This document shows, piece by piece, positions 34,582-43,700 of a DNA stretch of 64,000 nucleotides. The notes below the pieces were generated by a model. That model was given only the letters and a program-made list of their open reading frames with translations, ran no database searches and was not told where the DNA came from. This DNA comes from JALZUV01 sp964654855 (lineage in GTDB: Bacteria; Pseudomonadota; Alphaproteobacteria; Rickettsiales; JALZUV01). The stretch is taken from assembly GCA_964654855.1 (NCBI GenBank), contig CAZZJS010000003.1:62001-126000 (forward strand), written 5' to 3'. Both the position numbers and the translations under genes were made by a program. Every line of letters starts with the position of its first letter. Position 1 is the stretch's first letter.

Positions 34582-35316
34582 TTACAATGACTTACGATTT
34601 AGAGAAGAGGCGGCCTGAGGCGCGGTGATAAAGGACTTGATCGGTGTCCCTTTGACCGGAGCTTCTTTGCGTTTTTCCACTTCTACCAGTAAAATCCCAC
34701 CAAAATGAGGGAAAAACTTTTGCCCTAATTTTTCAATAAAACGAGCAAATCGCAGCAAGGTACGAGAGTGATTTGGTGGAAAAAATAATGCCTCGCTAGA
34801 ATGGGTAATATGGAACCCATGTTGCGTCAGTAAGCGCTTTACCTGTGCTTTACTATAAGGTTGGCCATGCGCGTAAGGGGTGTTTTCAGCTCTAGCCCAA
34901 AGGCTTCGTCTATTGGGCACCATCACTAGCATACGACCTGAAGGGGTAAGTAAGCGTTCCGCCTCTGCGAGGAGCTGTGAAACAGGTTGAGAATGTTCAA
35001 TTGCATGCAGTAAAATGAGGCGATTGATGGTTCCTCCACGAAAGGGAAGTACGCCTTCATGGCTAAGTAAGGTAAGGTTCTCTTGATTGCTGGGCCAATG
35101 GATAACGCCTTGGCTAGCAGGCAATACAGCGCCTACGACATCCGCCGATTTTAAAAAAGGGCGCAGGGTGGGTAGGGGGTAGCCAATGCCAATGACTGAT
35201 TCCCCTTTTGCCTCTGGCCAGATACGTGCAACGGCGCGGCGCAAACTATGCGTGCAAACTTGCCCTAAATGGGAATCGTAAAAGGCTTTTAATTCGGTAA
35301 TATCCGGCCAGAACAT
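34582..35316 (-). CDS. Class I SAM-dependent methyltransferase
   Basis: This encodes 244 residues with a Rossmann-like methyltransferase domain: a degenerate motif I (VIGIGYPLPTLRPFL), then INRLILLHAIEHSQPVSQLLAEAERLLTPSGRMLVMVPN as motifs III-V of the Methyltransf_11 type. The substrate is unknown. The motif I glycine pattern is weaker than usual. It lies 25 bases downstream of the DUF3108 gene on the same strand. Confidence 0.7.
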   Translation of the reverse strand: MFWPDITELKAFYDSHLGQVCTHSLRRAVARIWPEAKGESVIGIGYPLPTLRPFLKSADVVGAVLPASQGVIHWPSNQENLTLLSHEGVLPFRGGTINRLILLHAIEHSQPVSQLLAEAERLLTPSGRMLVMVPNRRSLWARAENTPYAHGQPYSKAQVKRLLTQHGFHITHSSEALFFPPNHSRTLLRFARFIEKLGQKFFPHFGGILLVEVEKRKEAPVKGTPIKSFITAPQAASSLNRKSL

Positions 35317-35341
35317 AAGACCAGCTTAACGTATATTGAGG

Positions 35342-36154
35342 TTATTTCGAAGCGATTTGATTCGTCTCGCACGCTTCATTCATGCATGCATTTTTTACCC
35401 ATGCCATCACAGTGCCGCCGTAAAGTGGCATTTGCAGACCAAGAAGGGTTAGGTTTTTTTGTTCGACAAAAAATTCTAACTCAGGCTCTCCTTTGGCCAA
35501 TTTTTTGAGTTCTTTTTCTTTAAACCCAGCTACGGGTGTGCGGCGTAAACCAAGTTTGATTGCAGGGATTTTGTCGCCATTTAGATTCAAGTTCGTATTC
35601 GGATTAATAATTCGCGCGTGCAAATCAAAGCGGCGTTTGCCATCAAAGACTGGTACCGTCATTTCGGTTTCGCCTTTCACCAAAGCATCTTTAATTTCTT
35701 CGCGCATGCTGAAAATAGCAGTGAGGCTATCGGCTGCGCCGATTTTCATGTTTTCGGGTACTTCAGGGCGACTAGCGCGTTTAGGTGGGCTAATTTCCTC
35801 ATCAATGATTTTGCCATTCACATCATATTTCAGTGCGATCAGCTTATCTTTTTTACCGCTATAATAATTACTGCGAAAGTCGCGCGGTTTAAACGTGCTC
35901 CCTTGCGATTTGCCTTTCACCTTGGTGAAGCTTTTATGATCGTTAAACATGGCAACAATGCCGGAAGTCTTCAATTTACTGGCAATTTCATAGTCAGAAT
36001 CATCTTGATTCATCTCTAAATGGAGTTTTCCGATGCGAATCCCACTCCAAGAGAACACATAGTCACCCTCAAAGTGCAAATCATCCGCCTGAGCAGTAAA
36101 TGCAAAGAAAATACATGATAATATGCTCAAATACTTGAAAAACTTCACCTTCAT
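35342..36154 (-). CDS. DUF3108 family periplasmic protein
   Basis: This encodes 270 residues with a signal peptide (hydrophobic core, FTAQA-DD) and a lipocalin-like DUF3108 beta-barrel domain (YVFSWSGIRIGKLHLEM, YEIASKLKTSGIVAMF, DFRSNYYSGKKDKLIALKYD). The function of the family is not known; it is thought to act in the envelope. Two ATGs are possible, 36160 and 36154; the second is favoured because the promoter would start transcription there. Confidence 0.75.
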   Translation of the reverse strand: MKVKFFKYLSILSCIFFAFTAQADDLHFEGDYVFSWSGIRIGKLHLEMNQDDSDYEIASKLKTSGIVAMFNDHKSFTKVKGKSQGSTFKPRDFRSNYYSGKKDKLIALKYDVNGKIIDEEISPPKRASRPEVPENMKIGAADSLTAIFSMREEIKDALVKGETEMTVPVFDGKRRFDLHARIINPNTNLNLNGDKIPAIKLGLRRTPVAGFKEKELKKLAKGEPELEFFVEQKNLTLLGLQMPLYGGTVMAWVKNACMNEACETNQIASK

Positions 36155-36161
36155 AGCCATC

Positions 36162-36190
36162 TATATAGCATAAGGTTAACAAAAAGTAAA
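36162..36190 (-). promoter_or_regulatory. Promoter of the DUF3108 gene, probably leaderless
   Basis: On the minus strand TTTACT (36190-36185), a 17-base spacer and TATATA (36167-36162). The expected start is 36155-36154, at the ATG. No Shine-Dalgarno is seen. Confidence 0.4.
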
Positions 36191-36233
36191 ACAGCAGCCC
36201 CGCTGTCATCATAGATTTGGGAGATGTGAGCGT

Positions 36234-38837
36234 ATGAATTTTGAGAAATTTACTGATAGAAGTCGTGGATTTTTACAATCAGCACAAGGTATTGCATTAC
36301 GCGATAATCACCAGCGTTTTACGGTAGAGCATGTAAGTAAAGCACTTTTAGATGATAAAGAAGGTGCTGCGATGAAACTGATTGAAGCAGCTGGTGGTAA
36401 TACAACGACCTTGCAATCAGATATTGAAGGCGCTCTTGGTAAATTACCTAAAGTCGAAGGCAGTGGAGCGGGTAATCTGCATCTTGATCCTGCAACGGCN
36501 NNNNNNNNNCGCATGATTGCGGATGCTCAGCAGTTAGCAGAAAAAGCAGGTGATGAATTTGTGACGACGGGGCGTATGTTACAAGCGGTAGCGATGGCGA
36601 AGGATACTCCATCGGCTGAAATTTTATCGAAAGTGGGCGTGACACCGCAAAATTTAGAAAAAGCGATTAAAGGGATGCGCAAGGGCCGTAAAGCCACCTC
36701 TGCTAGTGCAGAAGATAATTTTGAAGCCCTAGAGAAATATACGCGTGATCTGACCGCTGCCGCACGCGAAGGAAAGCTAGACCCTGTCATTGGTCGTGAT
36801 GAAGAAATTCGCCGTACAACGCAAGTGCTCTCACGCCGTACGAAGAATAATCCGGTGCTGATTGGTGAGCCTGGGGTGGGTAAAACAGCGATCATTGAAG
36901 GGCTCGCACAGCGTATTGTTGCGGGTGATGTGCCCGATACGTTGAAAGAAAAACGCGTTCTTGTTGTTGACCTTGGTGCGTTAGTGGCAGGGGCGAAATA
37001 TCGCGGTGAGTTTGAAGAACGTTTGAAAGCGTTGTTACAGGAAGTAAGCCATTCTGAGGGTGATATTGTCCTATTTATTGATGAAGTGCATACGCTGGTT
37101 GGTGCGGGTGCGGGCGAGGGGAGTATGGATGCTTCAAATTTGTTGAAACCTGCTTTAGCGCGTGGCGAATTGCATTGTATTGGTGCGACGACCTTAGATG
37201 AATATCGCAAACATATTGAGAAAGATGCAGCACTCGCGCGTCGTTTCCAATCGGTTTATGTATCGGAGCCGACGGTAGAAGATACGATCTCAATTTTGCG
37301 TGGTCTCAAAGAAAAATACGAAATGCATCACGGGGTACGCATTGCGGATTCGGCGTTAGTTTCTGCGGCAACGCTATCAAATCGTTATATTACGAATCGA
37401 TTTTTACCGGATAAGGCGATTGATTTGATGGATGAAGCATCTAGCCGTTTGCGGATGGAAGTGGATTCTAAGCCTGAGGAATTGGACGAACTGGATCGTA
37501 AGTTGATCCAGCTGAAAATCGAACGCGAGGCGTTGAAAAAAGAAAAAGACGATGGTTCGAAGAAGCGTCTGGTGAAGTTAGAAGAAGAAATTACCAAGCT
37601 GGATAAAGAATCGGCTGAATTTACCGAAAAATGGCAAACGGAGAAGTCTCGTTTGGATTCTGGTAAAGAGTTGAAAGAGCATTTGGAGCAAGCGCGTTTG
37701 CAATTTACGATTTTGCAGCAATCGGGTGAGTTAGAAAAAGCGAGTGAGCTTTATTATAGCTTAATTCCTCAGCTTGAGAAAAAGTTGGAAAAGGCCGAAT
37801 CGCAACAACAAGAAGGTGCGCTCATTACTGAGGCTGTCACTTCGGATGATATTGCTGCCGTGATCTCACGCATGACTGGCGTTCCGGTGGAGAAAATGCT
37901 TGAGGGCGAACGTGAGAAGCTCTTGCAGATGGAAGAGCTGTTGCATAAGCGTGTGATTGGCCAAGATGAAGCGATTGAAGCCGTATCTGATGCGGTACGT
38001 CGTTCTCGTTCGGGCTTGCAAGATCCGAATCGACCGCTGGGCTCGTTCCTATTCCTTGGCCCAACAGGAGTTGGAAAAACCGAACTGACTAAAGCTCTCG
38101 CAGAGTTTATTTTTGACGATGAAAGTGCCTTATTGCGTGTGGATATGTCCGAATATATGGAAAAGCATGCAGTGTCACGTTTGGTTGGTGCGCCTCCGGG
38201 GTATGTAGGTTACGATGAAGGTGGTGTGTTGACAGAGGCAGTGCGTCGTCGTCCGTATCAAGTGATTCTATTTGATGAGGTAGAGAAAGCGCATCCCGAT
38301 GTGTTTAATATTTTGCTGCAAGTGCTAGATGATGGGCGATTGACCGATGGCCAAGGCCGCACGGTTGATTTCAAAAATACGATGATCATCTTAACTTCAA
38401 ACTTAGGCGCAGACCATCTGGCCGAGGCGAAGGATGATAAAATCTCTGAAAAGGTGCGTGCAAAAGTGATGGATGCAGTGCGAGCAGCTTTCCGCCCTGA
38501 ATTCTTGAACCGTTTGGATGAAACCTTGATGTTCACTCGTTTATCGCGTGAGCATATGACGGGTATTGTTGATATCCAATTGGCGAGCTTACAGAAGCGA
38601 CTAGCCGAACGCGAAATCACGCTAAAACTTGATGAGAAAGCGAAAGAGTGGTTGGGCGATATGGGTTATGATCCGGTCTACGGTGCGCGTCCGCTTAAGC
38701 GCGTGATCCAACGAAAATTACAAAATCCATTGGCAGAAAAAATACTCAGCGGTGAGATTAGCGATGGTGACACGGTGAAAGTGGGTGCCAGTGATTTGGG
38801 GTTATTCTTCGATAAAGGTGAGAAAAAGGTGGCTTAA
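36234..38837 (+). CDS. clpB: ATP-dependent disaggregase ClpB
   Basis: This encodes about 867 residues in the present assembly. Two N-terminal Clp repeats are followed by NBD1 (Walker A GEPGVGKTA near 211, Walker B VLFIDEVHTLVGAG), a long coiled-coil M domain, which separates ClpB from ClpA, and NBD2 (Walker A GPTGVGKTE near 609). It rescues aggregated proteins with DnaK. Ten N bases at 36500-36509 interrupt the N domain without breaking the frame. GGGAG lies ten bases before the ATG. Confidence 0.96.
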   Translation: MNFEKFTDRSRGFLQSAQGIALRDNHQRFTVEHVSKALLDDKEGAAMKLIEAAGGNTTTLQSDIEGALGKLPKVEGSGAGNLHLDPATXXXXRMIADAQQLAEKAGDEFVTTGRMLQAVAMAKDTPSAEILSKVGVTPQNLEKAIKGMRKGRKATSASAEDNFEALEKYTRDLTAAAREGKLDPVIGRDEEIRRTTQVLSRRTKNNPVLIGEPGVGKTAIIEGLAQRIVAGDVPDTLKEKRVLVVDLGALVAGAKYRGEFEERLKALLQEVSHSEGDIVLFIDEVHTLVGAGAGEGSMDASNLLKPALARGELHCIGATTLDEYRKHIEKDAALARRFQSVYVSEPTVEDTISILRGLKEKYEMHHGVRIADSALVSAATLSNRYITNRFLPDKAIDLMDEASSRLRMEVDSKPEELDELDRKLIQLKIEREALKKEKDDGSKKRLVKLEEEITKLDKESAEFTEKWQTEKSRLDSGKELKEHLEQARLQFTILQQSGELEKASELYYSLIPQLEKKLEKAESQQQEGALITEAVTSDDIAAVISRMTGVPVEKMLEGEREKLLQMEELLHKRVIGQDEAIEAVSDAVRRSRSGLQDPNRPLGSFLFLGPTGVGKTELTKALAEFIFDDESALLRVDMSEYMEKHAVSRLVGAPPGYVGYDEGGVLTEAVRRRPYQVILFDEVEKAHPDVFNILLQVLDDGRLTDGQGRTVDFKNTMIILTSNLGADHLAEAKDDKISEKVRAKVMDAVRAAFRPEFLNRLDETLMFTRLSREHMTGIVDIQLASLQKRLAEREITLKLDEKAKEWLGDMGYDPVYGARPLKRVIQRKLQNPLAEKILSGEISDGDTVKVGASDLGLFFDKGEKKVA
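36500..36509. other. clpB: Run of ten undetermined bases inside clpB
   Basis: Ten N bases replace the third base of an Ala codon (GCN) and three full codons. This looks like a scaffolding placeholder rather than a true 10-base unknown. Confidence 0.95.
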
Positions 38838-38868
38838 TTCAGAATTGTATTACAATTTTGTGACGTCA

Positions 38869-38897
38869 TTGCTGTGAGTGCCGAAAAAGCGTATACT
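38869..38897 (+). promoter_or_regulatory. Promoter of the Tyr/Gln/Pro-rich lipoprotein gene, probably leaderless
   Basis: TTGCTG (38869-38874), a 17-base spacer and TATACT (38892-38897). Six bases (CATAGA) separate the -10 box from the ATG at 38904, with no Shine-Dalgarno. Confidence 0.5.
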
Positions 38898-38903
38898 CAT
38901 AGA

Positions 38904-39596
38904 ATGAAGATAAATCAGATACTTGTCTTATGTGCGACTCTATTGCTGCTCAGTAGCTGCGGCGGGCGTAACTGTATCATTTTTTGTCATAATCAAACGG
39001 GGATTCAGTCAGGTTATGTTGTAGCTCGTGATGATTGTCAGGATCTGGCGCAAGATGTAGTGGCTCATAGCCCGAATACGCGAAATCGTAATGAAGCCCT
39101 TTTAGAGGCTTTTGCGAAATGTATGAAGAATGAAGGGTGGGGCGTAACCTCGCCAAAAAAGACGAATAGCAACCCCGGTGGTCCAAATGATAATTCGCAA
39201 TTAGCAGGCAACCCTTGGGATCCGTCACCTTATGGAATTAGGCAGCCTACTGCACAACCACAAGCTATCCAGCGTCAACAACCGTATCCCGCTCAACCAC
39301 AACCTTACGGCTATGCTTCGCAACAGGGGTATGGTTATGGGCAGCCTCCTGTGCAACAACGAATCTATCAAAATTACGGCTATAGTAACCCACAAGCGGG
39401 CTATAACCCTTATCCGCAATCTGCAGCTCCAGCTGCACCGCAAAGCTATGGTTATCCTCAAGTCGCACCTCCTGCGCCACAACAAAATTATGTACCTTCT
39501 TATGGTGGAGGTTATTCGCAAGGTGGATATTTTGATCCAAACGTGATTGCCCCGAATCGTGCCGGCATTGGTATTGCACCAGGATTTGCAAATTAA
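38904..39596 (+). CDS. Lipoprotein with Tyr/Gln/Pro/Gly-rich low-complexity tail
   Basis: This encodes 230 residues. The lipoprotein signal ends at LSSC (lipidated Cys near residue 20). A conserved-looking domain of about 75 residues follows (with CHNQT, YVVARDDCQDLAQDV and FAKCMKNEGW, including paired Cys). The last 130 residues are low complexity, rich in Tyr, Gln, Pro, Gly and Ala, resembling prion-like or elastic sequences. ATG 38904 was chosen because the lipoprotein signal and promoter both fit. No family is recognised for the tail. Confidence 0.7.
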   Translation: MKINQILVLCATLLLLSSCGGRNCIIFCHNQTGIQSGYVVARDDCQDLAQDVVAHSPNTRNRNEALLEAFAKCMKNEGWGVTSPKKTNSNPGGPNDNSQLAGNPWDPSPYGIRQPTAQPQAIQRQQPYPAQPQPYGYASQQGYGYGQPPVQQRIYQNYGYSNPQAGYNPYPQSAAPAAPQSYGYPQVAPPAPQQNYVPSYGGGYSQGGYFDPNVIAPNRAGIGIAPGFAN

Positions 39597-39597
39597 T

Positions 39598-40692
39598 CTA
39601 ATTTAAAACCATATGGTCGCGGTGGATGAGTTCGGTAGCCTCTTCATAGCCAAGAAAATGAGAGATTTCCTCACTACGTTTGCCAATCAGTTTATGTGCA
39701 ATTTTATGATCCATACTGCTTAAACCTTTGGCGATAATCTGGCCATCACTTGTTTGAATTACCAACATATCGCCCGCGCTAAACGTACCGTTTAGCTTCG
39801 TCACGCCCACATGCAACAAACTTCTACCTTCAAGCAAAGCTTTCGCTGCGCCATCATCAATGGTGATGGTTCCCGAAGGTTGGATGCTGCCACTAATCCA
39901 ACGTTGGCGCGCTTGTAATGGTTCTGTCGAAGCAACAAAATGCGTAAAGCGTTCCATTTTCGATAGAGGGTTGAACCTTTGCCCGTTGGCGATAAAGGTA
40001 TCACAGCCAGCTCGCGTTGCGATGATAGCAGCCTCTAGCTTTGTGATCATGCCACCGGAGCCAATAGTACCAGCACTGCCAGCCATGGCTTGAATTTTGG
40101 GTGTAATTTCTTTTACCATTTCGATAAATTCTGCATCGCTATGAGTGGTTGGGTTTGCGGTGTAAAGGCCATCAACATCCGAAAGTAATAGCAGTGAATC
40201 AGCATCGCACATGGTGGCTATACGGGCACTTAGGCGGTCATTGTCGCCGTAAAGAATTCCGTGTGTTGTCACGCTATCATTCTCATTAATGATGGGGATG
40301 ATTTGGTGGTTTAGCAAAGTGCGAATGGTATTTCGTGCGTTCAGATAAGCGCGGCGGCTTTCTGTGTCATTGAGGGTGAGAAGAATTTGCGCTGAGTTTA
40401 ACTGATGTTTGCCAAGTGCTTTTTGCCATGCATGCATGAGGAGTGGTTGGCCACAAGCAGCGGCGGCTTGTTTGCGATTTGGCTGTTTGGTTTCTTGCCC
40501 TAATATGGCTTTCCCTAGAGCGACAGAGCCTGATGAAACAATGAGAATTTCACAGCCCTTTGCGCGTAGATGCGAAATATCGGCTGCAAGAGATTCCATC
40601 CATTCTTGGCGTAACGCTCCGTTCTTATCCACTAAAAGTGAGGAGCCAATTTTGAGCGTGAGGCGTTTGCTGTTTTTAATAATCTTCGTCAT
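39598..40692 (-). CDS. proB: Glutamate 5-kinase
   Basis: This encodes 364 residues with an amino-acid kinase domain (LTLKIGSSLLVD, ILIVSSGSVALGK, NENDSVTTHGILYGDNDRLSA, GSGGMITKLEAA) and a C-terminal PUA domain (VTKLNGTFSAGDMLVI). It makes glutamyl 5-phosphate for proline synthesis and is usually feedback-inhibited by proline. The family start is MTKIIKNSKRL, so the ATG at 40692 was chosen. It lies inside the end of obg with a 17-base overlap, indicating coupling. Confidence 0.93.
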   Translation of the reverse strand: MTKIIKNSKRLTLKIGSSLLVDKNGALRQEWMESLAADISHLRAKGCEILIVSSGSVALGKAILGQETKQPNRKQAAAACGQPLLMHAWQKALGKHQLNSAQILLTLNDTESRRAYLNARNTIRTLLNHQIIPIINENDSVTTHGILYGDNDRLSARIATMCDADSLLLLSDVDGLYTANPTTHSDAEFIEMVKEITPKIQAMAGSAGTIGSGGMITKLEAAIIATRAGCDTFIANGQRFNPLSKMERFTHFVASTEPLQARQRWISGSIQPSGTITIDDGAAKALLEGRSLLHVGVTKLNGTFSAGDMLVIQTSDGQIIAKGLSSMDHKIAHKLIGKRSEEISHFLGYEEATELIHRDHMVLN

Positions 40693-41686
40693 CGTCGACA
40701 GGATGAAGCGTTTGGAATGTATGTTCAACCAAATCATCAAGGCCTGCGCCTGAAACACCTGAGATGCAAAGAGGCTTGCTGCCGCTTGCTTTTTCTAAAG
40801 CGGCGCTTGCTGCGGTTATTTCTTCGTCAGTCAGTGCGTCGATTTTGTTGAGTACGACAATTTCCTGCTTTTCTGCCAAGACAGGGCTGTAAGAGGCTAG
40901 CTCTTCGCGGATGGTATGATAGGTCTTGCCAATTTCATCACCAAGAGTGCCATCTACCATGTGCAGTAGCACGCCGCAACGTTCGACATGAGCGAGGAAC
41001 TTATGACCAAGGCCTACGCCATCTGCTGCGCCTTCAATCAAGCCGGGGATGTCGGCAATTACAAATTCACGATCATCTTTTCGTACGACGCCGAGTTGTG
41101 GCTTGAGTGTGGTGAAGGGGTAATCTGCAATCTTTGGTTTCGCGCGTGATAGACGTGATAGGAGAGTCGATTTTCCTGCGTTTGGCAGGCCGACAAGTCC
41201 GCAATCTGCAATCAACTTTAATTGCAGCCAAATCCACATATCGGCACCGGGGACGCCATTTGTTTTCATGCGGGGTGCTTGATTTACGGAAGTTTTGAAG
41301 CTGGTATTTCCGCGTCCGCCTTTACCGCCTTCGAGCAAGGTTATGGTTTGGCCTTCTTCGGTTAAGTCAGCTAAAATTTGGTCACGATCTTCGCTCAGAA
41401 CTTGGGTGCCGGGTGGGACTTTAAGTGTTAGATGATCCGCCGCGCCGCCATGGCGATTTTTACCCATACCGCCCGTACCGTTTTTGGCTTTAAAATGCTG
41501 TTGGTAGCGATAGTCAATAAGCGTATTTAGCCCGCCAATACATTCGAGGATAATATCGCCACCACGTCCGCCATTACCGCCATCTGGGCCACCAAAAGGA
41601 ATGTATTTCTCACGGCGGAAACTGACTGCACCACCACCGCCATTACCAGCCTTCACGTAAATCTTTGCTTCATCTAGAAATTTCAT
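40676..41686 (-). CDS. obg: GTPase Obg (CgtA)
   Basis: This encodes 336 residues: a Gly-rich Obg N domain starting MKFLDEAKIYVKAGNGGGG, then the GTPase domain with G1 GLPNAGKSTL, G3 DIPGLIEGAADG, G4 NKID, and a short acidic end (VDDDEDY). It binds the 50S subunit and is essential in many bacteria, acting in ribosome maturation and the stringent response. The start at 41686 matches the family's MKF opening. The usual rplU-rpmA genes are not upstream. Confidence 0.96.
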   Translation of the reverse strand: MKFLDEAKIYVKAGNGGGGAVSFRREKYIPFGGPDGGNGGRGGDIILECIGGLNTLIDYRYQQHFKAKNGTGGMGKNRHGGAADHLTLKVPPGTQVLSEDRDQILADLTEEGQTITLLEGGKGGRGNTSFKTSVNQAPRMKTNGVPGADMWIWLQLKLIADCGLVGLPNAGKSTLLSRLSRAKPKIADYPFTTLKPQLGVVRKDDREFVIADIPGLIEGAADGVGLGHKFLAHVERCGVLLHMVDGTLGDEIGKTYHTIREELASYSPVLAEKQEIVVLNKIDALTDEEITAASAALEKASGSKPLCISGVSGAGLDDLVEHTFQTLHPVDDDEDY

Positions 41687-41755
41687 GGCCGCAACATGCA
41701 CGGAGTGCGGGTTTCAGGCAAGGAAAGAGTTGTGGATAAGTTAAACTTTAAATAG

Positions 41756-43546
41756 CTAAGCTTTCGCTTTTCGACGTAAACTTTTGCGTTTTCTGAGGAG
41801 AGTTGGGGTTTTCTGTTCTAGTTGAATTTCGCTTTTAGGTGCTACGAAATTCTCAGCGTCCGCCTCATCAAAAATGACGCGCTGGCGTGGTAGGGTGATG
41901 CGAATGGTTGTGCCTTCTCCTTCTGTGCTGCCAATGGCTAGACGACCACCATGCAGTTCTGCAAACATCTTACATAGCGGTAAACCTAAGCCTGTACCTT
42001 CATGACTTTGTTCACGATGAACTTGTCCAAAGACAGAAAGCGCTGTTGCAATCTTATCTTCTGGAATGCCCACGCCTGTATCGGTTACTATCAATGCGAG
42101 GTTACGGTGATTATCAAGGCGCATCGCAACCTTCACATTACCATTTTCAGGGGTGAATTTCACGGCGTTAGAAAGTAAGTTGAGCAATACTTGGCGGAGC
42201 TTACGTTTATCTCCCCAAACACGTGGAAGGTCTTTTTCAATATCAACCCCCACATTGATGGCTTTGCCGCGAATTTTCTCATTCATCATACGGAGCGTTT
42301 CATTCACTGTTTCGCCGAGATCAATTTTTTCTTCATTCAAGTCGAGCTTGCCAGCTTCACCTTTAGAGAATTCTAGGATGTCCGAGATGAGCTGGAGGAG
42401 GTGGCTACCGCAGAGGTTAATATCGTGGATACGTTCTTTTTGTTTTGGATTAAGTGGGCCAAAATAGCCGGAATTCAACATTTCGGAAAAGCCAATAATT
42501 GCATTGAGCGGCGTGCGAAGCTCATGACTCATATTGGCCAGAAATTCTGACTTTGCTTGGCTGGCCAGTACGGCTGCGGCTTCAGACTTTTCGACTCGGT
42601 TAATTTGTTTTGCCATCGTCACGGCAAAGAAAGAGAGGATAGAACCAAAAATAAGGAAGATGGTTAGGAAGCTAAAATCTTTGCTACGTAGGTCCCACCA
42701 ATTAGCGAGAAAGTCGCGCTCATCTAGTAGAACAGTCACAGTGAGTGGAAGGTTGCGTAATTTATTGCGAGAATAAATATGAATATCACCGTTCTCACGA
42801 ATAATACCATTGCCTTCTTCGGTGGAGATATTCTCTGTAGCGAGTTGTTGGCTAAGTGGCGTGCTGTTTTCACGTTTAGGACCTTCTAGCAAAACAGTTC
42901 CATCGGCCAAGGTAATTTCCATTTGGCTATAATTATAATTATGAATCGATTTGAAAAATTCAGTGAAGTACATCGGGTCGATTGCCGCGACTACTAGGCC
43001 GCCAAATTCGCCATCTAGCTTGCTAATGCGACGGCTAATAATAGTCAGTTCTTTATTATGTTCACGTTGTCTGAGTTTGCTTATCCAAAAGAAGCTATCG
43101 GTTAGATTCCGCATTTTTTGGAAAAAAGAAGCTTCTTCAAAATCGAAGGTTTTATAATCAACCCAGTTTTCATAACCTTTTTTATGCGCACCTAGTAATC
43201 CGCGGCCTTGTTCGTCAATCACTAGCATTGCAGCGATTTGTGGCGTTTGGTCTACCCATTTGCGGATATTATGCATCAAATCTTCAGGGATATTACCGCC
43301 GAATAAATCGTTAAAGTAATTGCGTTCCACTACGCGGCGTAAGGTGAGGTCGGCAGCAAGGAAGGTGAGTTCTGTATGATCAGATAAAATATGGTTGAGT
43401 TTTTGTGAATAATTTTGGCTCTCAGCAAGCGTCTCATCAAAGCTTTGTTTGGCCTGATAGGCAATGATACCGCAAAATAGCAGCATGATAATTGAGCTAA
43501 AAAGAATCAGATTCTTAACTCGTGGTATGCGTGTAATAGCACTCAT
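41756..43546 (-). CDS. Membrane sensor histidine kinase
   Basis: This encodes 596 residues. A first helix (LILFSSIIMLLFCGIIAY) is followed by a periplasmic sensor region of about 280 residues (dCache-like by position), a second helix (FLTIFLIFGSILSFFAV), a HisKA domain with the phospho-accepting His in SHELRTPLNAIIGFSEM near residue 339, and a HATPase_c domain. A basic Arg/Lys tail ends the protein. The HisKA sequence (GPLNPKQKERIHDI, HLLQLISDILEFSK) resembles the PleC/DivJ group. No adjacent response regulator is present. Confidence 0.88.
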   Translation of the reverse strand: MSAITRIPRVKNLILFSSIIMLLFCGIIAYQAKQSFDETLAESQNYSQKLNHILSDHTELTFLAADLTLRRVVERNYFNDLFGGNIPEDLMHNIRKWVDQTPQIAAMLVIDEQGRGLLGAHKKGYENWVDYKTFDFEEASFFQKMRNLTDSFFWISKLRQREHNKELTIISRRISKLDGEFGGLVVAAIDPMYFTEFFKSIHNYNYSQMEITLADGTVLLEGPKRENSTPLSQQLATENISTEEGNGIIRENGDIHIYSRNKLRNLPLTVTVLLDERDFLANWWDLRSKDFSFLTIFLIFGSILSFFAVTMAKQINRVEKSEAAAVLASQAKSEFLANMSHELRTPLNAIIGFSEMLNSGYFGPLNPKQKERIHDINLCGSHLLQLISDILEFSKGEAGKLDLNEEKIDLGETVNETLRMMNEKIRGKAINVGVDIEKDLPRVWGDKRKLRQVLLNLLSNAVKFTPENGNVKVAMRLDNHRNLALIVTDTGVGIPEDKIATALSVFGQVHREQSHEGTGLGLPLCKMFAELHGGRLAIGSTEGEGTTIRITLPRQRVIFDEADAENFVAPKSEIQLEQKTPTLLRKRKSLRRKAKA

Positions 43547-43700
43547 TGTCTTACCAATGTAACCTGTAAGAGTGACGAAAACGTTAACAGGAAACATTTT
43601 ATTTATTAAAGTTTGGTTACTATTTACTGATATCAAAAGAGAAATCAAGTTTTGAAAGATTTCGCTATCCAAATTCGATACTTCATCGTAATAACAACTT

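Noticed and set aside
43660..43700. Possible comM promoter TTGAAA with GATACT
   Set aside because: The spacer is 19 bases and the -35/-10 pair is weak, so it was left out.
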